Shown here one piece after another: positions 15,884-23,380 of a stretch of 64,000 nt of DNA. A program made the translations under genes and the position numbers. The notes under the pieces are model-generated. The model made no database searches, was not told the origin of the DNA, and saw only the letters and a program-made list of their open reading frames with translations. How positions within the stretch are numbered: the first letter of the stretch is position 1; each line of letters begins with the position of its first letter. The DNA is from UBA4615 sp044368415 (lineage in GTDB: Bacteria > Pseudomonadota > Gammaproteobacteria > Burkholderiales > Burkholderiaceae_E): the NCBI GenBank assembly GCA_044368415.1, contig JBIPLJ010000010.1, positions 34,022 to 98,021 of the forward strand, read 5' to 3'.

Positions 15884-16888
15884 GTGAGCTCGGGTCTGAT
15901 TGCACTGTTGGACGATGTGGCCGCCCTTGCCAAACTGGCAGCGGCCTCGCTGGACGATGTCGCTGCACAAGCGGCCAAGGCGGGTTCGAAGGCGGCGTCA
16001 AAAGCCGCTGGCATCGTCATCGACGACGCAGCGGTCACGCCGCGTTATGTGGTGGGGTTTGCTGCCGATCGCGAACTGCCCATCATCGGCAAGATCGCCG
16101 CCGGGTCGCTGAAGAACAAGCTGCTCTTTTTGCTGCCGGGCGCGTTGCTGCTGGGCTTCTTCGCGCCCTGGGCGATCACGCCGCTGCTGATGCTGGGCGG
16201 GGCGTTTTTATGCCTTGAGGGCTGGCACAAGGTGGCTGACCTGTTGGGCCAGGGCCAGCAGGGCGCTGCTGCCGATGCCGATGGCGTGTCCGACAGCGAC
16301 GAAGTCAAGGCGCCTCAGGAGCTGGAAAACGAACGCATCGACAGCGCCATCCGCACCGATTTCATCTTGTCGGCCGAGATCATGGCCATCACCTTGGCCA
16401 CGCTCACCGGCTTGGCCCTGTCGGTGCAAGCGGTGGTGCTGGGGCTGGTGGGCGTGGGCATGACGGTCGGGGTTTACGGCGCGGTTGCACTCATCGTGAA
16501 GGCTGACGATTTCGGAGCGTTGTTGGCCCGCACGGGCAATGGGGCCGTGCGGGCCGTGGGACGCGGCATCGTGTTGGGCATGCCGGTGTTCCTGAAGGTG
16601 CTTAGCACCGTGGGCATGGTGGCGATGCTGTGGGTTGGCGGCCACATCGTCATCCATGGCGCGTATGAATTGGGCCTCAAAGCGCCTGAGCTGTGGGTTC
16701 AAGGCGTCACTGACGCTGCCCGTGCAGCCACGCCGCTGGCCCCGGGTCTTGTCGCCTGGGTGGTGCGGGCCGCCATCGATGCAGTGCTTGGTCTTGCCGT
16801 GGGTGCGCTGGTCGCACCCATCGCCAGCAAAATCATCGGGCCCGCGTTCGGCCAACTGAAGTTGCTGTGGCCGGGCAAGACCCCCTGA
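15884..16888 (+). CDS. DUF808 family inner-membrane protein (YedI-like)
   Basis: A 334-residue membrane protein of the DUF808 family. It starts with GTG at 15884 and reads SSGLIALLDDVAALAKLAAASLDDVAAQAAKAGSKAAG, then DDAAVTPRYVVGFAADRELPIIGKIAAGSLKNKLLFLLPGAL, both strongly typical. About seven or eight hydrophobic helices follow, with IDSAIRTDFILSAEIMAITLA in the centre. The function of the family is not established. Its lower GC and the two flanking direct repeats suggest that gene plus repeats arrived as a unit. Confidence 0.9.
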   Translation: MSSGLIALLDDVAALAKLAAASLDDVAAQAAKAGSKAASKAAGIVIDDAAVTPRYVVGFAADRELPIIGKIAAGSLKNKLLFLLPGALLLGFFAPWAITPLLMLGGAFLCLEGWHKVADLLGQGQQGAAADADGVSDSDEVKAPQELENERIDSAIRTDFILSAEIMAITLATLTGLALSVQAVVLGLVGVGMTVGVYGAVALIVKADDFGALLARTGNGAVRAVGRGIVLGMPVFLKVLSTVGMVAMLWVGGHIVIHGAYELGLKAPELWVQGVTDAARAATPLAPGLVAWVVRAAIDAVLGLAVGALVAPIASKIIGPAFGQLKLLWPGKTP

Positions 16889-17194
16889 TGGGGAAGGGAA
16901 GCGGAAAGGCGTTTCAAACGCCCTGACGAGGCCCGGCAAGGGCAGCAAACGCAGACCCAAGGGGCTCGGACTTGGGTCGATGGCGGTGCGGCACCGGCGC
17001 CGTGCGGGGTTTCGACCTCGCAAGCATCGCGCGTCCGGCGCGCGCCCCGGATGGCCTTCACGCTGCCCCGCGCATGCCTTGATCGCAGATCAGGTGACCA
17101 TTCATGGGACAGTCTGGCGGCAATGCATTGCATTGTCTGGGAAATGTGAGTGCACTACACAGCAAGCTGATTTCTCACCGATTCGGGATCCGTC
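16889..17194 (+). other. Intergenic stretch with repeat copy 2 and promoter region of prlF
   Basis: This 306-nt gap contains repeat copy 2 (16913-16985) and then an AT-richer stretch around 17120-17165 just before the antitoxin gene, where TTG and TGTCT boxes occur but no strong -35/-10 pair is evident. I see no coding sequence in it. Confidence 0.5.
16913..16985 (+). repeat. 74-nt dispersed repeat, copy 2 (downstream of DUF808)
   Basis: Direct copy of the element at 15597-15670, starting TTCAAACGCCCTGACGAGGC. Its left end extends into a perfect dyad, GGCGTTT-C-AAACGCC (16909-16923), not present in copy 1. The dyad and the position 21 nt after the DUF808 stop suggest a possible terminator function as well. 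Confidence 0.8.
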
Positions 17195-17527
17195 ATGCCC
17201 ACCTTACTTGCTGCCGAATCCACCCTGACCGACCGGTACCAGACCACGGTCCCGGAGTCGGTGCGGCGTGCGCTCAAGCTCGGCAAGCGCGACAAGATCC
17301 AGTATGAGATCCGCGCCAGCGGCGAGGTGGTGCTGACGCGTGTAACGGAGGCGGAGGAGGGCGGCGACCCCGTCCTGGGCGCTTTCCTGGCGTTCCTCGC
17401 ACGGGACATCGCCCAGCACCCGGACCGGCTGAAGCCGCTCGATCGGGCGCTCGTCCAGCGGCTGCAGTCGCTGACTGGCGCAATCGAAGTCGACCTCGAT
17501 GCGCCGCTGGCTGCGGAAGATGAATGA
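17195..17527 (+). CDS. prlF: PrlF-family antitoxin (AbrB-like)
   Basis: A 110-residue antitoxin of the PrlF/SohA family with an N-terminal SpoVT/AbrB-like DNA-binding swapped-hairpin: ESTLTDRYQTTVPESVRRALKLGKRDKIQYEIRASGEVVLTR at residues 8-49. The C-terminal half (GDPVLGAFLAFLARDIAQHPDRLKPLD...) matches the toxin-binding region of PrlF. In E. coli PrlF neutralises the ribosome-dependent RNase YhaV and represses the pair. The gene is intact here and its stop overlaps the start of a truncated yhaV-like frame in an ATGA junction. Confidence 0.85.
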   Translation: MPTLLAAESTLTDRYQTTVPESVRRALKLGKRDKIQYEIRASGEVVLTRVTEAEEGGDPVLGAFLAFLARDIAQHPDRLKPLDRALVQRLQSLTGAIEVDLDAPLAAEDE

Positions 17528-17685
17528 CCGCCGCGCACGCGGCGCCGGTGGTCGTCCATGGCTGGACGCTCTACGCACACCCGCTGTGTCTCGCCCAGCT
17601 TGAGACGCTGGCCAGCCAGCTTCAAACGCCCTCTGAGTGGCCGCTAGGCGTCCATGACGCGGCTGTCACGCCGATGTCACCCTGA
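17524..17685 (+). pseudogene. yhaV: Truncated YhaV-family toxin remnant
   Basis: The frame starting ATG at 17524 overlaps the prlF stop and reads MTAAHAAPVVVHGWTLYAHP then LCLAQLETLASQL, which matches the N-terminus of YhaV (the VNGWALYAHP region). Homology ends after about 33 residues and a stop follows at 17683 after 53 codons, against about 150 in an intact toxin. The break falls at 17621-17632, where 12 bases are identical to the start of the 74-nt repeat, so a repeat-linked rearrangement may have removed the rest. The catalytic residues in the C-terminal half are missing, so the product should be inactive. Confidence 0.75.
17663..17680 (+). promoter_or_regulatory. Pho-box-like site upstream of phoX
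   Basis: CTGTCAC at 17663-17669 and ATGTCAC at 17674-17680 are 7-bp direct repeats with a 4-bp spacer, the exact 11-bp period of PhoB half-sites. They lie 61-78 nt upstream of the phoX ATG, partly inside the yhaV remnant. A weak -10-like ATCTTGA follows at 17692. Confidence 0.6.
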
Positions 17686-17740
17686 CCCAGCATCTTGATC
17701 GGTTTGCTTCAAGCCGATCCACCACCCGAAAGAGCCCGCC

Positions 17741-19657
17741 ATGGCAAAAGATTTTTCGACGATGGAAGACTCCAACTCGTCGTCAAACCCGAGCATTTAT
17801 CAAGTCTCCGATCCGGCGCGACGAATTGTCGTGCGGGGCGGGCTTGCCGGCGCGGCCACCAGCCTGCTTGCGCCCCTGGTGTCGGGTTGCACCACCGCCG
17901 GCCCCAATGCCCCGGTTTTCGAGCCCGGGCCGCAGCTCGGATTCAAGTCAGTGCCGTTGAGCACCGCCGACGCCGTGACCCTTCCGCCGGGCTATACCTC
18001 TGCCGTGATTTGCAAGTGGGGCGATCCGGTGGGTGTGCCCGGCAATATGCCGGCCTTCTCGCCTGCTGCGGCCAACACCGCTGCCGAGCAGGCGGTGCAG
18101 GTCGGCATGCATCACGACGGCATGCACTTTTTCCCGCTCGATGGCAGCCGCCGTGGTGTGCTGGTCTTCAACAATGAATACACCGACGACGGGCTGCTGC
18201 ATGCCGACGGCATGAGGACCTGGAGCGCCGAGAAAGTCGCCAAGTCGATCGCAGCTCACGGCGTGACCCTGGTCGAGGTGTCCCGCCAGGCCGATGGCAA
18301 TATCGAGATGGTGCGTCCCTCGAAGTTTGCGCGTCGCATTACCGCGGCCACACCGACGACGATTGCAGGCCCGGCAGCCGGGCACCCGCTGATGCGCACC
18401 GCTGCCGACCCGTCGGGCAGGACGGTGCTGGGTACGCTCAACAACTGCGCCGCCGGCCCGACCCCCTGGGGCACCTATCTCACGTCCGAAGAGAATTTCA
18501 TTCTCTATTTCAACGGCCCGGACCAGCCCGATGCCGACCAGCAGCGCTGGGGTTTGCGCGCCAAGGGCGGCGGCTATCGCTGGCATGAGTTCGAGACCCG
18601 CTTCGATGCGGTTCGCAACCCCAACGAGCCCAACCGCTTCGGCTGGATCGTCGAGATTGATCCGACCGACCCCACCATGACGCCGATCAAGCGTACGGCC
18701 ATGGGGCGCGCGGCGCACGAGGGTGCAACAACCACGGTGCGCCCGGACGGTCGGGTGGCGGTCTACATGGGCGAGGATGCCCGCTTCGAGTACATCTACA
18801 AGTTCGTCAGCCGTGACCGCATGCAGCCTGGCGGCTATGCGGCCAATCGCAGCCTGCTTGATCACGGTACGCTCTATGTGGCCCGCTTTAATGCCGATGG
18901 CACTGGCCAGTGGCTGGCGCTGACCGCCGGCACCGGCGGGCTCACGCCCGATCGCGGCTTTGCCGATCAGGCCTCGGTGCTGATCCGATCGCGTCAGGCG
19001 AGCGATTTACTGGGGGCCACAAAAATGGACCGTCCCGAGTGGATCGCAGCCGATCCGCGCACCGGCGAGCTCTACTGCACGCTCACCAACAATTCTGAGC
19101 GCGGCGCGCAGGGTCGTCCGGCGGTCGATGCCGCCAACCCTCGTGCCAACAACACCATGGGCAACATCATCCGCTGGAAAGACGCTGATGAAGGCGACGG
19201 CCTGGCCTTCACCTGGAACCACTTCGTGATGGCGGGTGATCCGACCCTCTCGCGCGCCGATGCCCGCGGCGCGATCAAGGGCGATAGCTTCGCCTGCCCG
19301 GACGGACTGTGGTTCGATGCCCGCGGCACGCTCTGGATCCAGACCGACATGAGCACCAGTGCCATGGGCAAAGGCGATCTCGTCAATACCGGCAACAACG
19401 CCATGCTCGCGGCCGACGCCCGTACCGGCGAGGTCCGGCGCTTTCTGGTCGGACCTTCCGGTTGCGAGATTACCGGCATCACCACGACGCCGGATCTGCG
19501 CACGATGTTCATCAACATCCAGCATCCGGGCGAGTCACCGAGCGAGCGCGCCGATCCGGATGCGCCGACCCGTTATTCGCGCTGGCCCGACGGCGCCCGC
19601 CCGCGCTCGGCAACCGTGGTGATCCGCAAGAGCGACGGTGGCGTCATCGGCACCTGA
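17741..19657 (+). CDS. phoX: PhoX family alkaline phosphatase (DUF839)
   Basis: A 638-residue secreted phosphatase of the PhoX family, calcium- and iron-dependent enzymes that release phosphate from organic esters. A twin-arginine-like signal, DPARRIVVRGGLAGAATSLL, is followed by LVSGC, so Tat export with possible lipidation is likely. The body has family motifs VFNNEYTDDGLLHADG, CAAGPTPWGTYLTSEENF, FGWIVEIDPTDP, GRAAHEGATTTVRPDGRVAVYMGED, and MDRPEWIAADPRTGELYCTLTNNS. AAAGAG lies about 9 nt before the ATG. A Pho-box-like repeat upstream predicts induction under phosphate limitation. Confidence 0.92.
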   Translation: MAKDFSTMEDSNSSSNPSIYQVSDPARRIVVRGGLAGAATSLLAPLVSGCTTAGPNAPVFEPGPQLGFKSVPLSTADAVTLPPGYTSAVICKWGDPVGVPGNMPAFSPAAANTAAEQAVQVGMHHDGMHFFPLDGSRRGVLVFNNEYTDDGLLHADGMRTWSAEKVAKSIAAHGVTLVEVSRQADGNIEMVRPSKFARRITAATPTTIAGPAAGHPLMRTAADPSGRTVLGTLNNCAAGPTPWGTYLTSEENFILYFNGPDQPDADQQRWGLRAKGGGYRWHEFETRFDAVRNPNEPNRFGWIVEIDPTDPTMTPIKRTAMGRAAHEGATTTVRPDGRVAVYMGEDARFEYIYKFVSRDRMQPGGYAANRSLLDHGTLYVARFNADGTGQWLALTAGTGGLTPDRGFADQASVLIRSRQASDLLGATKMDRPEWIAADPRTGELYCTLTNNSERGAQGRPAVDAANPRANNTMGNIIRWKDADEGDGLAFTWNHFVMAGDPTLSRADARGAIKGDSFACPDGLWFDARGTLWIQTDMSTSAMGKGDLVNTGNNAMLAADARTGEVRRFLVGPSGCEITGITTTPDLRTMFINIQHPGESPSERADPDAPTRYSRWPDGARPRSATVVIRKSDGGVIGT

Positions 19658-19717
19658 CGACCGGTCATGTGGGTGAGGACCCCTGCACGCTCTGTATCTC
19701 TCGGGCCTGCAGGGCGC

Positions 19718-20008
19718 CTAAGGCTGCTGGGCCACGATCCGGGTCGTGGCCGGATGCCTAAATCTGAGGCGTCCTGCCCGATTCAGCGCAGCCTGCAGCA
19801 ATGCACTCTGCTGCGCGTTGATGACTGGCTTGATCCTTGGCAAAGGGGGCGCATGCCGCGCGAGCTCAACGAGCAGGTCGCCGTAAGCCGCTCCGGTTGC
19901 ATCGCATATCTCGGCCCAGTTGATTCGACCCGCGGAGTACATCCGGACCCATTCTCCAGGGGCGTGATGTTTCATCTTGCGTGACTCCCCCAGCGCTGCC
20001 GACATCAT
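19718..20008 (-). CDS. Small hypothetical protein, antitoxin-like
   Basis: A 96-residue open frame (85 residues if the second good ATG at 19975 is used). The part WVRMYSAGRINWAEICDATGAAYGDLLVELARHAPPLPRIKP looks like a real short helical domain and recalls the helix-turn-helix antitoxins that accompany PIN toxins, but I cannot assign it with certainty. GGAAGG precedes the 20008 start. No toxin-like partner is adjacent. Its 3' end overlaps a strong hairpin on which phoX transcription may end. It lies at the edge of the atypical patch. Confidence 0.42.
   Translation of the reverse strand: MMSAALGESRKMKHHAPGEWVRMYSAGRINWAEICDATGAAYGDLLVELARHAPPLPRIKPVINAQQSALLQAALNRAGRLRFRHPATTRIVAQQP
19730..19751. 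terminator. 8-bp perfect hairpin downstream of phoX
   Basis: GGCCACGA (19730-19737) pairs with TCGTGGCC (19744-19751) across a 6-nt loop, 72 nt after the phoX stop. There is no long T tract, so it may be a terminator, an mRNA-stabilising hairpin, or part of the antisense reading frame. Confidence 0.35.
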
Positions 20009-20137
20009 CGCCAAGTGCCTTCCATGACGGTTTCTCCTTGGCTGCGGCGGTGCGTGTCCGCAGAGCCTCTCCGACCCGATCCGGGCCGCGAGGGTGGTGC
20101 GGACGCGGCCATCGATCGGACCGCGCCGTTCGCAGGA

Positions 20138-20143
20138 TAGAAT
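20138..20143 (+). promoter_or_regulatory. -10-like TAGAAT for the folE-like gene
   Basis: TAGAAT lies 81 nt before the ATG of the GTP cyclohydrolase gene, in the right orientation; the -35 region is weak. It would give a leader of about 75 nt. Confidence 0.35.
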
Positions 20144-20223
20144 CGTCACGTATCGCCGCGCCAATGCGCCCGACACCACAGCGACTCGCGGCCAGCCCGC
20201 CGGCCGCGATCCAGGAGACGACG

Positions 20224-20937
20224 ATGGACGAGCCCGTGCCCGATGGCACCTACCTGCCTAAGGCCGCGACGGTCTCGCAGCGCATCAGGGAGCGGGTGCA
20301 GCGTGCCGGGCGCCGCTTCCATGCGAATGACAACATCGCCGAGTTCATCGACGGGGCAGAGGAGCTGGCCGCGCTCGAGTTGGAGGTCGCCGGCCATCTC
20401 GAGGCGATGCTGCAGAGCTTGGTCATCGACACCGCGAACGACCACAACAGCGAAGGCACGGCGCGGCGCGTGGCGCGCATGTACCTCGACGAGGTGTTCA
20501 AGGGGCGCTACGTGCAAATGCCCCGCGTCACCGAGTTCCCCAATGCCGAGCGGCTCAATGAGCTGATGATCATCGGCCCGATGACGGTCCGCAGCGCCTG
20601 CTCGCACCACCTCGTGCCCATCATCGGCAAGCTGTGGATCGGGGTGCTGCCGACCGCCGGCTCGCGGCTGATCGGCCTGTCCAAGTACGCGCGCATCGCG
20701 GACTGGATGATGAGCCGCCCCCAGATCCAGGAGGAGGCGGTGATCCAGCTCGCCGACCTGCTCGAGGCGCGGCTACAGCCAGCCGGCCTGGCGCTGGTGC
20801 TCGAGGCCGACCACTTCTGCATGCAGTGGCGCGGCGTGAAGGACGCCGAACCGCACATGACCAACAGCGTGATGCGGGGCGCGTTCCTAGAGAATGCGTC
20901 GCTGCGCCGGGAATTCCTGCAACTGATGCGGCCCTGA
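20224..20937 (+). CDS. folE: GTP cyclohydrolase I family protein (divergent FolE)
   Basis: A 237-residue member of the GTP cyclohydrolase I family, which turns GTP into 7,8-dihydroneopterin triphosphate for folate or related pterins. The zinc-binding SACSHHLVPIIGKLWIG and the later DHFCMQWRGVKD supply the Cys/His ligands; GLSKYARIADWMMSRPQIQEEA matches the GLSKxxRxxxxxxxRPQxQE core. The sequence is unusual in places (IQEEAVIQLADLL instead of VQERLTxQIA), so it belongs to a divergent branch and might serve a different pterin route. AGGAGA precedes the ATG. The next gene downstream is tRNA-Gly. Confidence 0.87.
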   Translation: MDEPVPDGTYLPKAATVSQRIRERVQRAGRRFHANDNIAEFIDGAEELAALELEVAGHLEAMLQSLVIDTANDHNSEGTARRVARMYLDEVFKGRYVQMPRVTEFPNAERLNELMIIGPMTVRSACSHHLVPIIGKLWIGVLPTAGSRLIGLSKYARIADWMMSRPQIQEEAVIQLADLLEARLQPAGLALVLEADHFCMQWRGVKDAEPHMTNSVMRGAFLENASLRREFLQLMRP

Positions 20938-20986
20938 TCCGGCGCGGCCGGCCTCCGCGCGCCGCCCGCCGGGCGCGCAGCTTTGC

Positions 20987-20992
20987 TAGAAT
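20987..20992 (+). promoter_or_regulatory. -10-like TAGAAT for tRNA-Gly
   Basis: TAGAAT ends 11 nt before the first base of tRNA-Gly, the expected distance for a promoter with a very short 5' leader. The -35 region is poor. Confidence 0.4.
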
Positions 20993-21003
20993 TCGGGTCT
21001 GCC

Positions 21004-21077
21004 GCGGGTGTAGTTCAATGGTAGAACGGCGGCTTCCCAAGCCTCAGACACGAGTTCGATCCTCGTCACCCGCTCCA
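21004..21077 (+). tRNA. tRNA-Gly (anticodon CCC)
   Basis: A 74-nt cloverleaf: acceptor GCGGGTG pairs with CACCCGC, the D-arm holds TAGTTCAATGGTAGA, the anticodon loop is TTCCCAA (CCC), the T-arm has GTTCGAT, and CCA is encoded at 21075-21077. It is followed after 30 nt by a pseudouridine synthase gene read in the same direction. Confidence 0.95.
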
Positions 21078-21107
21078 GTTCTTGCGTCGTTCCCCGATCC
21101 CGCCCCG

Positions 21108-21842
21108 TTGCCTCGCCTGCACGAGGACTCGCGGATCCTCGTCGTCGACAAGCCGCCCGGCCTGCTCGTGCACCGCACAGCGCTCGACGCCCACGAACAT
21201 GACTCGGTCGTCGACCGGCTCGAGCATGAGACGGGCTGCCGACCGTGGCCGGTGCACCGCCTCGACAAAGGTACCTCGGGTGTGCTGGTGCTGGCGCGCG
21301 ATGCCGACGCCGCGCGCACGCTCGGCGCAGCCTTCGAGGCGGGCGGCGTGGCCAAGCGCTACCTCGCGCTGGTGCGAGGCTGGCCGGCGGACGCGGGGCG
21401 TATCGACCATCCGCTGGCCCGCGATCCGGAGCGCCCGTCGGCCGGACAACCGATGCGCTGCGCAGTCACCCACTTCGCGGTGCGGCGGCGCTTCGATTGG
21501 GCGTTCGCGGTCGATGGCCGTCATCCGAGCGCGCGCTACGCGCTGCTCGAGGTGTTCCCAGAGACCGGGCGACGCCATCAGATCCGCCGGCACTTCAAGC
21601 ACATCGGCCACCCGTTGATCGGCGATGCGACCCACGGCAAGGGCCCGCACAACCGCGCCGTCGCGGCCTGGCTGGGCGTGGCGCGGTTGTGGCTGCATGC
21701 GGCGCGGATCGAGCTGCCCCATCCCGACGGCGGCCGTGCGCTGTGCGTCGACGCGCCGCCTGGGCACGCGTGGGCGCGGCTGCTCGGCGGTGCCGAGCGG
21801 GACCGACCGGTGCCGAGCGTGGGCGACCCCGATGGCGACTGA
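21108..21842 (+). CDS. truC: RluA-family pseudouridine synthase, TruC-like
   Basis: A 244-residue RluA/TruC-type pseudouridine synthase that isomerises a uridine in tRNA (U65 in TruC). The active-site motif WPVHRLDKGTSGVLVLARD holds the catalytic Asp; RRHQIRRHFKHIGHPLIGD is the second family motif and VVDKPPGLLVHR opens the domain. There is no ATG or GTG in frame between the upstream tRNA gene and the domain, so the TTG at 21108 is the likely start. Its placement 30 nt after a tRNA gene is functionally apt and may mean co-transcription. Confidence 0.85.
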   Translation: MPRLHEDSRILVVDKPPGLLVHRTALDAHEHDSVVDRLEHETGCRPWPVHRLDKGTSGVLVLARDADAARTLGAAFEAGGVAKRYLALVRGWPADAGRIDHPLARDPERPSAGQPMRCAVTHFAVRRRFDWAFAVDGRHPSARYALLEVFPETGRRHQIRRHFKHIGHPLIGDATHGKGPHNRAVAAWLGVARLWLHAARIELPHPDGGRALCVDAPPGHAWARLLGGAERDRPVPSVGDPDGD

Positions 21843-22001
21843 CCGGCGCCGACCGGGGCCGACTGGGGCCGTCCTGCGCGCCGTGCCGCGTAGGTGGCGG
21901 CCGTGCCCTCGCGATCGGCCGCGGGCGGGGCCTCTCGCGCGCGGTACGATACGTCGGACGTGCGTCGGACCCGTGTCCGGCGGCGATGCGCCGGAGACGC
22001 G

Positions 22002-22412
22002 ATGCTGAATCCCTGGGCTGCCCCGTTGATGATGTCGAGCGCCAATGTGATCGCGATGCGCACGTGGCTGATGATCCCCGCTGGCGGTCGGAGCAGCGAC
22101 TGGCAGCGCCGCGAGGCGCAGCGGATGGTCGGCGAGAAGGTCGACGCGGTCCGCGAGTCGCAGGCCGAGGTGATGTCGCTGGCGATGCGGATGTGGTTCA
22201 CGCCGTGGGCGGTGTGGGGACCGATGGCGGGCCCGGACGTGCACCGTGCGATGGCGGCCGCGACTGACCCGATCGTCGCACCCTTCGCGCGACGGGCCGA
22301 TGCCAACGTGCGCCGGCTTCAAGCACGCGCGATGGGGCCGCTGCTCGCGCCTGCGGTGATGTTCGCCGCGCTCGCCGCGCCGCCTAAGCGGGCACGCCGC
22401 CGAGCAAAGTGA
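22002..22412 (+). CDS. Hypothetical protein, phasin-like in size and composition
   Basis: A 136-residue protein starting at ATG 22002 behind GGAGA. It reads MLNPWAAPLMMSSANVIAMRTWLMI, then AQRMVGEKVDAVRESQAEVMSLAMRMW, with two or three amphipathic helices and an Ala/Arg/Lys-rich tail. The pattern of Ala, Met and Val with regular charged residues is like phasin-type granule or membrane-surface proteins, but no family motif is firm. It converges on the dehydrogenase gene with only 10 nt between their stops. Confidence 0.6.
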   Translation: MLNPWAAPLMMSSANVIAMRTWLMIPAGGRSSDWQRREAQRMVGEKVDAVRESQAEVMSLAMRMWFTPWAVWGPMAGPDVHRAMAAATDPIVAPFARRADANVRRLQARAMGPLLAPAVMFAALAAPPKRARRRAK

Positions 22413-22422
22413 GTGCGGCGTC

Positions 22423-23301
22423 TCAGCCTGCCTCGGGCGGCGGCGGATAGGCGCGCCAGAGCTGCGAGTCGTCCAGGCCGCCCTGGCCCCGGCCGGACAG
22501 CGACAGGAACTGCTGCATCGCGGCCGCGGCCATCGGCAGCGGGAACTTCAGATCGCGGCCGGTGTCGATGACCAGCCCCAGGTCCTTCACGAAGATGTCG
22601 ATGGCGCTCTGGGTCAGCGGCGCCTCTTCGAGCGCACGCGGGCCGCGGTCATTCATCATCCAGCTCATCGCCGCGCTGTTGCCGTAGACCTCGAGCAGCT
22701 TCTCCGGATCGAGGTGGGCACGACGGCCGAGCGCGAGGGCCTCGCCGAGCACCGCGAGGTGCACGCCGCACAGCAGCTGGTTGATCGTTTTGACGGTGGA
22801 GCCGGAGCCGAGTGCGTCGCCGAAGTCGTAGACGAAGCGGCCCATCGCCTCGAGCATCGGTGTGACGCGGGCGACCGCCTCGCGCGGGCCGGACATCATG
22901 ATCGACAACGTGCCGTCGCCCGAGCGCAGCACCCCGCCGGACACCGGCGCATCGACGACCGGCAGCCCGCGCTCGGCCATGCGCACGCCGAAAGCGGCGA
23001 TGAAGGCGGCCGACACGGTGGCGCACTGAACGAGTGGCGTGCCGGGCGCCATGCCGTGGGCGGCGCCGTCGGCGCCGAGCACCGCCGCCTCGACCTGCGC
23101 GGCGTTGACGACGAAGGTGACGACCGCGTCCGCGCTCGTCGCCGCCGCGTGTGCAGTGGCCGCCGCGCGGCCGCCCGCCGCGACCAGATCGGCGCGTGCG
23201 GCGTCGCGCGGGTCGAAGCCCGTCACGTCGAAGCCTCGGTTCACGAGGTTGCGTGCGGCGGCGGCGCCCATCGCACCGAGGCCGATCATGGCGATCTTCA
23301 T
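22423..23301 (-). CDS. NAD(P)-dependent beta-hydroxyacid dehydrogenase (3-hydroxyisobutyrate dehydrogenase family)
   Basis: A 292-residue member of the 3-hydroxyisobutyrate / L-threonate dehydrogenase family. The N-terminus MKIAMIGLGAMGAAAARNL is the Rossmann GxGxMG motif, VDAPVSGGVLRSGDGTLSIM is the substrate-binding signature, and GSGSTVKTINQLL contains the catalytic Lys. A GGGAAGGGGA stretch supports the ATG at 23301. The sequence looks closer to threonate or tartronate-type enzymes than to valine catabolism, but the substrate is uncertain. Confidence 0.88.
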   Translation of the reverse strand: MKIAMIGLGAMGAAAARNLVNRGFDVTGFDPRDAARADLVAAGGRAAATAHAAATSADAVVTFVVNAAQVEAAVLGADGAAHGMAPGTPLVQCATVSAAFIAAFGVRMAERGLPVVDAPVSGGVLRSGDGTLSIMMSGPREAVARVTPMLEAMGRFVYDFGDALGSGSTVKTINQLLCGVHLAVLGEALALGRRAHLDPEKLLEVYGNSAAMSWMMNDRGPRALEEAPLTQSAIDIFVKDLGLVIDTGRDLKFPLPMAAAAMQQFLSLSGRGQGGLDDSQLWRAYPPPPEAG

Positions 23302-23380
23302 CCGTGGTCCCCTTCCCATCAGCCGCCCTGGGCCGAACGTGCGCGGCCGGCCGGCCGCCCGGGGGGAGACTCTAGCGCAG

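Noticed and set aside
15597..16985. The paired repeats as integron attC sites
   Set aside because: They contain CCCTAAC-like core bases, but no matching GTTRRRY partner, no long imperfect palindrome and no integrase gene are visible.
16208..17023. Minus-strand frame opposite the DUF808 gene, starting inside repeat copy 2
   Set aside because: His/Gln/Gly-rich shadow of a membrane protein gene; the start arises from the repeat and the same pseudo-peptide recurs at copy 1.
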